Assembly: GCF_001440405.1 (NCBI RefSeq)
Contig: NZ_LLXX01000230.1
Span: 1 to 35,110 of the forward strand
Reading direction: 5' to 3'
DNA: 35,110 nucleotides
Source: Bradyrhizobium valentinum
GTDB lineage: Bacteria > Pseudomonadota > Alphaproteobacteria > Rhizobiales > Xanthobacteraceae
A program made the position numbers and the translations under genes. The notes beneath the pieces are model-generated. The model worked only from the letters and a program-made list of their open reading frames with translations. It was not told the DNA's origin and searched no databases. Below are positions 1 through 7,010 of this stretch, in pieces (within the stretch, counting starts at the first letter, position 1; each line of letters begins with the position of its first letter).

Positions 1-55
1 CGGCTACATACTCCGCAAACCGCGTTTCGCTGTCTCCACCCTGATCGAGATTCAT
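1..55 (-). CDS. Partial CDS, putative IS701-type transposase N-terminus
   Basis: A minus-strand reading frame starts with ATG at 55 and runs off the left edge, so only 18 residues are visible. A good ribosome binding site (GGAGGG, 5 bases before the ATG) supports the start. The fragment contains RFAEYVA, which resembles the N-terminus of IS701-family DDE transposases I know from Bradyrhizobium; this is from memory and rests on very few residues. If correct, an insertion sequence lies just outside the window and one of its ends should fall between this start and the gene ending at 161. I could not identify a terminal inverted repeat in 56-160. Confidence 0.4.
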   Translation of the reverse strand, partial: MNLDQGGDSETRFAEYVA

Positions 56-160
56 CCGGCCCTCCGCGCGCCAAATATTGAATCTCCTCAATTACTTGAT
101 TCTCAGCCTCAATGACTGCGACCGTCTGACTCAGTACGACTAACCCACCCTACGCGCACG

Positions 161-712
161 TCACTCCGGAAACCGCGCCGCATTCTCCTCCAGCGGGAGC
201 GCCAATCCGTTCGCAAGATACGAAACGGTACGGTAAAAGCCGCACAGCAGGATGATCTCGAATATCTTCGCATCATTGTAATGCGCCGACAGTGCCGCGA
301 ATTCGGCGTCGTTGAGGGTCGCGCGATCGTGCAGCGCATCGACGGCGGCGATCAGCGCCTGCTCCGCGGCCGACCAGCATCCGTCCGTGGCGGCGCCGAG
401 CACGGTGGCGCGAATTTGCCCTTCCGTCAGGTGCGCGGCTGCACCAAACGTCGCGACATGCACGCCCCATTCGTACTCGCATCCCGTTCGCGCGCAGGTG
501 CGGTCGATGACGATCTCGCGCTCGCGCAAACCGAGCGGCCCGCGGTCCAAAAGACTGCCGGCGCGGAATTTTTCCCAGGCACGGGCGTTGCCGGCCATGA
601 CGCGAAATAACACCAACGGCGGCGCCCCGCGCATGATGCGATCGAACTGCTCGGCAATGTCAGGTGCATAAGGCGGCTGCAGCGGCGCGATGCGCGGTGC
701 GGTCTGGGACAT
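161..712 (-). CDS. Carboxymuconolactone decarboxylase-like (AhpD-fold) protein
   Basis: The 183-residue protein has the AhpD/CMD fold signature in its middle: REREIVIDRTCARTGCEYEW then H85 (Cys73, Cys78), followed by helical sequence to the end. The cysteines are five residues apart rather than in the C-x-x-C of peroxidase-active AhpD, so it is more like the decarboxylase/unknown CMD subgroup than a thiol peroxidase. Typical length for a single-domain family member with an N-terminal extension. It is transcribed divergently from an HxlR regulator, with a duplicated palindrome in the 72-bp gap, so regulation by that protein is likely (inference). Substrate unknown; cytoplasmic, no signal peptide. 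Confidence 0.82.
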   Translation of the reverse strand: MSQTAPRIAPLQPPYAPDIAEQFDRIMRGAPPLVLFRVMAGNARAWEKFRAGSLLDRGPLGLREREIVIDRTCARTGCEYEWGVHVATFGAAAHLTEGQIRATVLGAATDGCWSAAEQALIAAVDALHDRATLNDAEFAALSAHYNDAKIFEIILLCGFYRTVSYLANGLALPLEENAARFPE

Positions 713-724
713 GGTCAGCTCCTG

Positions 725-765
725 TGCTACAAATAATGTAGCATCATGCTACATAATCGGTAGCA
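725..765. promoter_or_regulatory. Tandem palindromic operator, probable HxlR site
   Basis: Two copies of TGCTAC-N7-GTAGCA stand 22 bp apart (725-743 and 747-765). The inner half-sites also make a perfect 19-bp odd palindrome at 736-754. The whole array fills the 72-bp gap between the divergent CMD-like and HxlR genes. Two helical turns between equivalent positions would put two dimers on the same DNA face. HxlR proteins commonly bind such repeats next to their own gene; binding here is inferred. Confidence 0.7.
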
Positions 766-784
766 GTACGCAAGAGGCTTTCGG

Positions 785-1126
785 ATGGCAAAACAGGCCG
801 ATATCGCTGGGAAACGGGGCGTGCGCGGCTCCAGAACGGGCCGGCCGATCATGGCGCTGCTCGATCTGCTCGGCCGACGCTGGACCTTGCGGATCATCTG
901 GGAGCTGCGCCAGGAGCCGCTGACTTCCCGTGCCCTGCGAACCGCCTGCGACGAAGCCTCGCCGACGGTGGTTCAGGCCAGGCTGTCGGAGCTGCGCGAG
1001 GCCGGCCTCGTCGAACTCATGCCCGGCGACGGCTACCGCCTCACGCCGCTCGGCAGGGAGCTGATGGAAAGCTTCCTGCCGCTGCATCACTTCGCCGAGC
1101 GGTGGAGCAAGCGAATAGCAAGCTAG
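785..1126 (+). CDS. HxlR-family winged-helix transcriptional regulator
   Basis: The 113-residue protein is a single HxlR winged-helix domain. Visible features are the N-terminal lead, then ALLDLLGRRWTLRIIWEL, the recognition segment around SPTVVQARLSELREAGLVE, and the wing GYRLTPLGRELMESF. Family members act as dimers and often control a divergent neighbour, here the CMD-like gene. The start at 785 follows the operator array at 725-765 directly. Family members usually respond to small electrophiles or aldehydes through a Cys residue; the only cysteine here is in RTACDEAS, at the start of the recognition region, so a redox or electrophile trigger is possible but unproven. Its stop codon shares the CTAG at 1123-1126 with the convergent NfeD gene. 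Confidence 0.88.
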   Translation: MAKQADIAGKRGVRGSRTGRPIMALLDLLGRRWTLRIIWELRQEPLTSRALRTACDEASPTVVQARLSELREAGLVELMPGDGYRLTPLGRELMESFLPLHHFAERWSKRIAS

Positions 1127-1569
1127 GCCACGGCCACCGTGAGACTCGCGCCATCGGCCTGCACGACCCTGACGCGGCTGCCGGCCGGCGCGTCGGGGCC
1201 GGCGACGCGCCAGATCGTGTCGTCGATCCGCACCGTGCCTGTCCCGCCAACGATCGGCTTTTCCAAGGTGAATTCCCGGCCGATCAGCGCCTCGGTCCGC
1301 TTGTTGAGAAACGGGTTGCTCCGGCTGCGGCTCCCCTCGCTGCGCGCAAAGTGCCGCCACGCCGGCACGGCGGCGACCGCGAATACCGCAAACACCAACA
1401 GTTGCGTCTGCCAGGACGGGTTGATCGCAAACGACAACAGCCCGGTCAGCAGCGCCGCGAGCCCGAGCCAGAACATGAAGACACCCGGCGCGAGCAGCTC
1501 CAGCGCCATCAGGACGAAGCCGAGGATCAGCCAGTTCCAGGCACCTAACGTAGAGAAAATTTCGGCCAT
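1123..1569 (-). CDS. NfeD-family membrane protein (short form)
   Basis: The 148-residue protein is a short NfeD: hydrophobic segments near residues 12-29, 33-50 and 57-72, then a soluble C-terminal OB-fold domain (about 85-148). It lacks the ClpP-like protease domain of long NfeD proteins. Short NfeD is usually encoded beside an SPFH (stomatin) protein and interacts with it; here the SPFH gene lies 44 bp upstream on the same strand, so the two form an operon. The start is supported by GAGAGG nine bases before the ATG. Role: membrane-microdomain or membrane-quality function together with the SPFH partner (family knowledge; not visible in the sequence). Confidence 0.85.
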   Translation of the reverse strand: MAEIFSTLGAWNWLILGFVLMALELLAPGVFMFWLGLAALLTGLLSFAINPSWQTQLLVFAVFAVAAVPAWRHFARSEGSRSRSNPFLNKRTEALIGREFTLEKPIVGGTGTVRIDDTIWRVAGPDAPAGSRVRVVQADGASLTVAVA

Positions 1570-1613
1570 GACACGAACCTCTCATCAACCAGTATGACCA
1601 TCCGGATCAACTC

Positions 1614-2612
1614 CTACCGCTGCGGCGTGACCGGCGGAGGGGTGGGACCGGTGTTCGGCACCGATGACGTTCGCCGCGCGGCCGCGGCTGATGTCGCGGC
1701 CTCACCGAAGGTGGCCTTGGCGATCTCGCCGATGCCGGCAAGCGATCCCAAAATGCTCATCGCTTCGATCGGCAGCATGATGACCTTCTGGTTCGGCGAA
1801 TCCGCAAGCTGCCCAAACGCCTTGATGTACTTGTCGGCGATGAAATAGTTCAGCGCGGCGATGTCGCCCTTGGCAATGGATTCGGAGACCATCTGCGTCG
1901 CCTTGGCCTCGGCTTCGGCGGAGCGCTCGCGCGCTTCGGCGTCGCGGAACGCAGCCTCCTTGCGGCCTTCGGCCTGCAGGATCTGACCCTGCTTGGCGCC
2001 TTCCGCGCGAAGAATTTCCGACTGCCGCTGACCTTCCGCCTGCAGAATATCGGCGCGCTTGACGCGCTCGGCCTTCATCTGCCGACCCATCGCCTCGACC
2101 AGATCGGCCGGCGGCACGATGTCCTTGATCTCGATGCGGTTGACCTTCAGCCCCCACGGCGACACTGCGGCGTCAACCACGCGCAGCAGACGCTCGTTGA
2201 TCTCGTCGCGATGCGACAGCACCTGGTCGAGGTCCATCGATCCCATCACCGAGCGGATGTTGGTCATGGTCAGCACGATGATGGCCTGCTCGAGATTGGC
2301 GACCTCGTAGCTTGCTTTGGCGGCGTCGAACACCTGGAAGAACGCGACCCCGTCCACCGTCACGGTGGCGTTGTCCTTGGTGATTACCTCCTGCTCCGGA
2401 ATGTTGATCACCTGCTCCATCATGTTCATCTTGCGGCCGACGCGGTCGAAATAGGGCACGATGATGTTCAGGCCAGGCGACAGCGTGCGGGTATATTTGC
2501 CGAACCGCTCGATGGTCCAGTCATAGCCCTGCGGCACCGTCTTGACGCCCGCAAACAGCGTGACAATAACGAGCAGAACAAATGCAATCGCGAAAATGTC
2601 GAAACCAGTCAT
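1614..2612 (-). CDS. SPFH/stomatin-like membrane protein (QmcA type)
   Basis: I chose the ATG at 2612 because GGAGGG lies seven bases upstream and the protein then begins with its membrane anchor; an in-frame extension to 2663 lacks such support. The 332 residues show one N-terminal transmembrane segment (about 5-23), the SPFH/Band-7 domain (VPQGYDWTIERFGKY through IKDIVPPADL, about 25-180) and an Ala/Glu-rich coiled coil with repeated QAEG/RAEG units (about 190-260). The C-terminus is Ala/Pro-rich. Such proteins oligomerise at the inner membrane and partner with short NfeD, which is the next gene downstream. No catalytic role is expected. Confidence 0.88.
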   Translation of the reverse strand: MTGFDIFAIAFVLLVIVTLFAGVKTVPQGYDWTIERFGKYTRTLSPGLNIIVPYFDRVGRKMNMMEQVINIPEQEVITKDNATVTVDGVAFFQVFDAAKASYEVANLEQAIIVLTMTNIRSVMGSMDLDQVLSHRDEINERLLRVVDAAVSPWGLKVNRIEIKDIVPPADLVEAMGRQMKAERVKRADILQAEGQRQSEILRAEGAKQGQILQAEGRKEAAFRDAEARERSAEAEAKATQMVSESIAKGDIAALNYFIADKYIKAFGQLADSPNQKVIMLPIEAMSILGSLAGIGEIAKATFGEAATSAAAARRTSSVPNTGPTPPPVTPQR

Positions 2613-2800
2613 AAAGTCCCTCCAAAGCCGGCAAGGTGATCGTTGCCGGACGCGGTCTCTCATTATGAGTCAGCAACGCCGCGGCGCCGGTTCGAGCGGC
2701 TGTTCTCAAGTTATGGTTATATAGCTGGGGAACGGTTTGGCGGCCACCAGATGTTCGCGAGGTCCGAACGGCGGCAAGGTATCGGAAAATTTTCGAAGCG

Positions 2801-3838
2801 CTATATCCAGCCTTGAAGCTCGCGCAACACGAGCTGGCGGATGACGTCCATGCCGGGATCGCTGTCGTTGAGGCAGGGAATGGCGGAAAATTGCTCGCCG
2901 CCGTTGTGCCTGAAGATCTCGGCATTCTCCTGCGCGATCTCTTCCAGTGTCTCCAGGCAATCGGCGGAGAAGCCGGGGGTCACGACGGCTATGCGCTTCA
3001 CACCATCTTTCGCCAGCTTTTCGATGGTCTTGTCCGTATAGGGCTGCAGCCACTCGTCGCTGCCGAAGCGCGATTGAAATGTAAGGACCAGCTTGGAGGC
3101 ATCAAGCCCGATGCGCTTGCGCAGACTTTCCGTTGTTGCGACGCACTGCGCCTGATAGGGATCGCCCTTGTCGACATATTTCTGCGGCATGCCGTGAAAC
3201 GACGCCACGATCAGATCGGGCTGAAATGACAAGCTCGCCAGATGCGCATTGATCGAAACCGCGAGCGCCTCGATATAATCAGGATCGTCGTAATAAGGCG
3301 GCGTCACCCGCAGCGTCGGCTGCGCGCGCATGTCGGCCAAAACACGAAACACCTCGTCGCAGACGGTCGCCGACGTCGCAGCCGAATATTGCGGATAGAG
3401 CGGCACCACCAGAATGCGGTCGCATCCCTGTGCGGTCAGGGCGGCGATGCGCGAACGGATCGACGGGTTGCCGTATCGCATCGCCCAGTCGACCACGACA
3501 TGCTCGTGATCGGCGATCGCCTCGGCAAGCTTTTCGGCCTGGGAGCGGGTGATGGTCTTGAGCGGGGATTCGTTCTTCTCGAAATTCCAGATCTTCTGGT
3601 AGTCGCGCGCCTTCCGGCCGGGACGCACACGCAGGATGATGCCGTTCAGGATCAGCTTCCACAACAGCCCCTGATCCTCGATCACCCGGGGATCGCTGAG
3701 GAATTCCTTCAGGTAGACCCGCACCCCCGCGGCATCCGCGGTGTCGGGGGTGCCGAGATTGACCAGCAGCACGCCGACGCGTTGCGGCGAGACCGCCGGC
3801 GCCGGCTTCGCATTTCCGTGAGGGGCGACCGCCATCAT
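2801..3838 (-). CDS. hemH: Ferrochelatase
   Basis: The enzyme inserts Fe2+ into protoporphyrin IX, the last step of haem synthesis. Starting at the ATG at 3838 it has 345 residues, normal for bacterial HemH. Landmarks are VGVLLVNLGTPD (21-32), YPQYSAATS (148-156), the active-site SFHGMP with His215, and TPGFSADCLETLEE (287-300) carrying the catalytic Glu at about 296. An in-frame ATG at 3907 would add 23 non-conserved residues and leave only 20 bp to the divergent MAPEG gene, so the shorter form is preferred; ATG 3835 is equally possible. The C-terminus shows no Cys cluster, so no [2Fe-2S] cluster is expected. Confidence 0.93.
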   Translation of the reverse strand: MMAVAPHGNAKPAPAVSPQRVGVLLVNLGTPDTADAAGVRVYLKEFLSDPRVIEDQGLLWKLILNGIILRVRPGRKARDYQKIWNFEKNESPLKTITRSQAEKLAEAIADHEHVVVDWAMRYGNPSIRSRIAALTAQGCDRILVVPLYPQYSAATSATVCDEVFRVLADMRAQPTLRVTPPYYDDPDYIEALAVSINAHLASLSFQPDLIVASFHGMPQKYVDKGDPYQAQCVATTESLRKRIGLDASKLVLTFQSRFGSDEWLQPYTDKTIEKLAKDGVKRIAVVTPGFSADCLETLEEIAQENAEIFRHNGGEQFSAIPCLNDSDPGMDVIRQLVLRELQGWI

Positions 3839-3927
3839 GATTTCGATGGCTTCGCGCGTTGCACCATCCTTGTCAAGATAATGGCCGGTTCGATACGCTT
3901 CGCCCATTGCTCCGGGCGGGAGGGACC

Positions 3928-4326
3928 ATGACGATCGCCGAATGGTGCGTTTTCGGAACGCTGATGCTCTATCTGATGACGATCGCGTCCGTGAAATGGA
4001 TCAGCTTTCGACAGTTCGATAATTCCCGGCCGCGCGATCCCGGCTTCTACGAGGACCCGATCCGCGCCCGCGCGCTCGGCGCCCACCAGAACGGCATCGA
4101 GGCCTTTCCGTTCTTTGCCGTTGCTGTGCTGCTGGCGGAATTCCGGCTCGGCCCGCAGCATTTGATCGACGAACTCGCCGTTCTCTTTCTGATCGTGCGG
4201 ATCGCCTACGTCTTCACCTATATCGGCAACCGCCCGACGCTGCGCTCGATCCTCTGGAGCCTCGGCTTTGCGATCAATATCGCGATCTTCTTCTTGCCGG
4301 CGATCAAGGCCTATCTGCCGGCGTAA
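3928..4326 (+). CDS. MAPEG-family small membrane protein
   Basis: The 132-residue protein has four hydrophobic segments (about 5-23, 57-71, 82-99 and 108-126) and the motif RALGAHQNGIEAFPFFAV (48-65) found in bacterial MAPEG proteins (membrane-associated eicosanoid/glutathione metabolism superfamily). The start at 3928 is chosen for the GGGAGGGACC directly before it; an upstream in-frame ATG at 3859 would overlap the hemH start region. It diverges from hemH. The bacterial members are mostly uncharacterised, and glutathione-dependent activity is only family-level expectation. Confidence 0.85.
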   Translation: MTIAEWCVFGTLMLYLMTIASVKWISFRQFDNSRPRDPGFYEDPIRARALGAHQNGIEAFPFFAVAVLLAEFRLGPQHLIDELAVLFLIVRIAYVFTYIGNRPTLRSILWSLGFAINIAIFFLPAIKAYLPA

Positions 4327-4345
4327 GGTACGCCACGGCCTATCC

Positions 4346-4431
4346 CGTCATTGCGAGGAGCAAAGCGACGAAGCGATCCATGCTTCCGCGCCCGCCGATC
4401 GATGGATTGCTTCGCTGCGCTCGCAATGACG
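4346..4431. repeat. Inverted-repeat intergenic element, family A copy 1
   Basis: The element begins CGTCATTGCGAG and ends with its reverse complement CTCGCAATGACG. Inside are AAGCGATCCATG and a matching GATGGATTGCTTCGC arm, so the whole unit can fold into a long hairpin. A second copy stands at 27158-27235. I recognise this as a common dispersed element of Bradyrhizobium genomes. It lies between the MAPEG gene and the broken thioesterase gene. Confidence 0.8.
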
Positions 4432-4466
4432 TGTGGATACAGGATCGCGTTCTGGCAAGGCAGCTC

Positions 4467-4905
4467 TCACGTCGCCAGATGTTTCTCCCGCGCCGCGATC
4501 CGCTCCCGGATCGCCTTCGATATCGGGACCGGACGGTGGGTTTCCTGGTTGGTGTTGACCCAGATGATCTCGCCAAGTGACGAGCGCGTCACTACCGCCC
4601 TTCAGGAAGATGGCTAGTTCGAAGGTCATGCTCGAGTTGCCGATCCGCGCCACGCGCGCGCCGACATCGAGCTCCCAATCGAAACGGACCGGCGCCTTGT
4701 ATTCGATGACGGACTTGACGACGTGAAAATCCTCGCCCGTCTGCTTGGCGTCGGCATACTGATCATAGCCGAGCGCACGGAAATATTCGGTGATGGTGGT
4801 ATCGAAATAGGTCAGATAGTGCGCGTTGAAGACAACGCCCTGGCCGTCGATTTCGGAATAGCGTACCCGGAACGGGTGAAAGAACCAGAATTGCTCGCGT
4901 GACAT
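4467..4905 (-). pseudogene. Acyl-CoA thioesterase (4HBT hotdog), frameshifted
   Basis: Start at ATG 4905 with GGAG nine bases upstream. The first ~110 residues read as a 4HBT thioesterase: FRVRYSEIDGQGVVFNAHY (12-30) then TYFDTTITEYFRALGY, and a central SVIEYKAPVRFDWEL. After SDALVT the frame breaks at about 4575-4580. The next frame continues the expected family sequence (GEIIWVNTNQETHRPVPISK and RERIAAREKHLAT) to a TGA at 4467-4469. The span of 439 bases is one base over a multiple of three, so either one base is inserted or two are lost. If unrepaired, the product reads into unrelated sequence through repeat A. It could be a real inactivation or a sequencing error. Confidence 0.8.
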
Positions 4906-5022
4906 GGTTTCTCCGACTATGCCTTGGCATGATTGGTTGCCTGCATAGCGCACCGAACCAATTTCAAAAGCCGGGCAACTTGCGTTACCGAAATAGAGCT
5001 GCAGAATCTATCGCGGTAAATT

Positions 5023-5142
5023 GTCGTCCCTGCGAACGCAGGGACCCATACGCCGTGCCGCTAGTTTTGAAAAACCTGTTCGACGGCTTTCGTCCAACAA
5101 CTTAATCCTGTGGTTATGGGTTCCTGCGTTCGCAGGGACGAC
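5023..5142. repeat. ~120-bp inverted-repeat element, family B copy 1
   Basis: The left end starts GTCGTCCCTGCGAACGCAGG and the right end is nearly its reverse complement (about 29 bp arms, including GGTTATGGG/CCCATAC). The arms themselves contain the palindrome CTGCGAACGCAG. A second copy in the same orientation, 119 bp long, is at 6870-6988. The pair brackets the NicO and DUF1007 genes. It has no coding capacity and looks like a MITE-like element. Confidence 0.8.
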
Positions 5143-5157
5143 AGTTCGTAGCGTGGA

Positions 5158-6240
5158 TCACAAACACGTTGCGCGTTCGGCGGCGAGGTAGCCGAACAAC
5201 AGGCCGAGGCCGAACAAGAGCACCAGCCCGGCGGCGCCGAATTCGATGCCGCGCATGATCAGCGTGCCGCCGCCCTCGCGTCCGGCGCTGAGCCGCCGGG
5301 CCAGGCCTTTCGCCGATACGGCGATCACCGCGATGGTTGCGACCGTGATGGCGGTGCCGAGCCCCATCACAAAGGTCGCGGCGATGCCGGCCAGGAACAG
5401 GCCCTGCGCCAGCGAAAATACCAGCACCAGGATCGCGCCCGAGCAAGGCCGCATGCCCACGGCAAAGATCGTGCCCAAGCCACGCTGCCAGCCGCCGGGG
5501 CCGGCGAGTTGATCCGGCGTCGGCCCGTGCGAATGGCCGCAATGCTCGTCATGCTCGTGGTCATGGCCGTGGCTATGAATGTGGTCATGGCCGTGATGAT
5601 GATCGTGGTGGTGATGACCATGATCGTGATGATGGGCGACAGCGACAGCCATCGCCGGCACCGGCTTGGCCTGCAACGCGCGCATAAAACCGCCGCCCTT
5701 GGTCCAGACCAGCCGGGCGCCAAGCGCCGCGATCAGGGCGTAACTTACGATCTCGATCGCCTTCTCCGCGGAGCACATCGTCTTGGCGGTGGAGGAGAGC
5801 AGCCAGGCGAGCACCGCCACGATGGCGACCGCCACCAGCGCCTGCAGCAGCGCCGAGGCGAACGACAGCACGATGCCGCGCCGCGCGGTTTCCTCGTTGG
5901 CGACGAGATAGGATGAGATCACCGCCTTGCCGTGGCCGGGGCCGGCCGCATGAAAGACGCCGTAGGCAAAGGAGATGCCGAGCAGCGTCCAAACCGCGCT
6001 GCCGTCGGATTTCGCCGCCCGGATCGTCTGCGACATCTCGCGATAGAATTCAGATTGCTTGGCGAGGATCCAGCCGACGATGCCGCCGACCTGCGGCTCG
6101 GCGGCGGGTCGCGGTCCGCCGAATGGATTTTGTGCCATCAAAGCGTGCAAGGCCGCGTCGAAAACAATAAGCGCCGACAGCGCGGCAATGGTGATGGTGA
6201 CGCCTCGCGCAAGGCCGGCGGGCATCTGCCTCACGGGCAA
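5158..6240 (-). CDS. NicO-family nickel/cobalt (metal) transporter with His-rich loop
   Basis: The 360-residue inner-membrane protein has about six transmembrane segments. Diagnostic motifs are FHAAGPGHGKAVISSYL (96-112), a strongly His/Asp-rich cytoplasmic-type loop (203-238, more than 15 His), and GMRPCSGAILVL (262-273). These define the NicO group that includes RcnA-like exporters and HupE-like/COG2215 proteins. The His loop suggests a divalent metal (Ni, Co or Zn). Its start overlaps the end of the DUF1007 gene by 10 bp, so translation is coupled; NicO plus DUF1007 is a recurrent pair. Direction of transport is not clear from sequence. No cobalamin or nickel riboswitch is visible upstream. 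Confidence 0.88.
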   Translation of the reverse strand: MPVRQMPAGLARGVTITIAALSALIVFDAALHALMAQNPFGGPRPAAEPQVGGIVGWILAKQSEFYREMSQTIRAAKSDGSAVWTLLGISFAYGVFHAAGPGHGKAVISSYLVANEETARRGIVLSFASALLQALVAVAIVAVLAWLLSSTAKTMCSAEKAIEIVSYALIAALGARLVWTKGGGFMRALQAKPVPAMAVAVAHHHDHGHHHHDHHHGHDHIHSHGHDHEHDEHCGHSHGPTPDQLAGPGGWQRGLGTIFAVGMRPCSGAILVLVFSLAQGLFLAGIAATFVMGLGTAITVATIAVIAVSAKGLARRLSAGREGGGTLIMRGIEFGAAGLVLLFGLGLLFGYLAAERATCL

Positions 6241-6869
6241 TTCACCATGATCTTGTTGGCAAACATCGCGCCGTAATTGGAGTTGTCGCCGTTCATGAAA
6301 TTCTGCTCGTTCAAGCGTTGGGTGTTGGCGGTTTCGTCATTCGGCCGCTGGAACTGCATCTGGCAGGCGGCGGGTGCGCCGACCAGCTTGATCGGGTCCT
6401 TGTCGTCGAACTTGAAGTCGATGAAGTAGGAGGGATCGAACACCTCCAGCGCAAGCTGCTTCGACGTCGCCGGCGCCTTCAGCGGCAAGACGAAATGCAG
6501 CGTCAGGGCGCTGTCCTTGTATTCGAGGAAGTAGTCCACCGGCTCGGTGAATTTCGCTTTCTTGCCGTCGGCCTTGGCGAAGGTGAAATAGGCGAAATCC
6601 TTCAGCGACTCGACATTGGTCTGCGCCAGCGGCGCCAGGTCCTCGCGGGTGTAGACGCCCTTGGTCTTGGTCTCGATACCCTGCAGCGCATAGGTCGAGA
6701 ACATGTCGTCGAAAGTCCAGGCGTGACGCACCCCCGTCATCGAGCCGTCGGGCGCGTAGACCACCTCGCTCCTGGCGGTGATCCAGACGTGCGGGTGGGC
6801 CTCGGCGTACGATGCGCCGGCCGACAACGCGAAGAGCAAGACCAACAATCCGAACAGTACACGCAACAC
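6231..6869 (-). CDS. DUF1007 family periplasmic protein, partner of NicO transporter
   Basis: From a GTG at 6869 the protein has 212 residues: a signal peptide (LRVLFGLLVLLFALSAGASYAEA), then HPHVW at 25-29, right at the mature N-terminus, as is typical of DUF1007/COG3683. Later come HAWTFDDMFSTYALQG and DPSYFIDFKF. It is the periplasmic partner of NicO-type metal transporters; the mature N-terminal His pair may bind metal (inference). A longer frame to 6953 exists, but its extra 28 residues are encoded by repeat B copy 2, so the GTG start, which has GGGAA about five bases upstream, is preferred. TTG at 6866 is an alternative. Confidence 0.82.
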   Translation of the reverse strand: MLRVLFGLLVLLFALSAGASYAEAHPHVWITARSEVVYAPDGSMTGVRHAWTFDDMFSTYALQGIETKTKGVYTREDLAPLAQTNVESLKDFAYFTFAKADGKKAKFTEPVDYFLEYKDSALTLHFVLPLKAPATSKQLALEVFDPSYFIDFKFDDKDPIKLVGAPAACQMQFQRPNDETANTQRLNEQNFMNGDNSNYGAMFANKIMVNCP

Positions 6870-6988
6870 GTCGTTCCCGCGAACGCGGGGACCCATACGC
6901 CGTGTCTTCTCGTTTTGGCAATGTGGCAAAGGCTCTTCCTTCACAACGAACACCAGGGGTTATGGGTCCCTGCGTTCGCAGGGACGAC
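6870..6988. repeat. ~120-bp inverted-repeat element, family B copy 2
   Basis: The left arm begins GTCGTTCCCGCGAACGCGG and the right arm ends CTGCGTTCGCAGGGACGAC. The centre shares CCCATACGCCGTG and a TTTTG block with copy 1 at 5023-5142, in the same orientation. It fills the gap between the M3 peptidase gene and the DUF1007 gene and abuts the GTG start of the latter, so its left arm provides the DUF1007 translation-initiation region. Confidence 0.8.
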
Positions 6989-7010
6989 TCGTGGAGGCGG
7001 CGCCGGCTAG

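Noticed and set aside
3839..3907. N-terminal extension of ferrochelatase to the ATG at 3907
   Set aside because: The 23 extra residues are not part of the conserved family sequence and would leave only 20 bp for two divergent promoters.
6241..7010. Possible cobalamin or nickel riboswitch for the NicO/DUF1007 genes
   Set aside because: The only structured element upstream is the intergenic repeat B; no B12-box-like sequence was seen.
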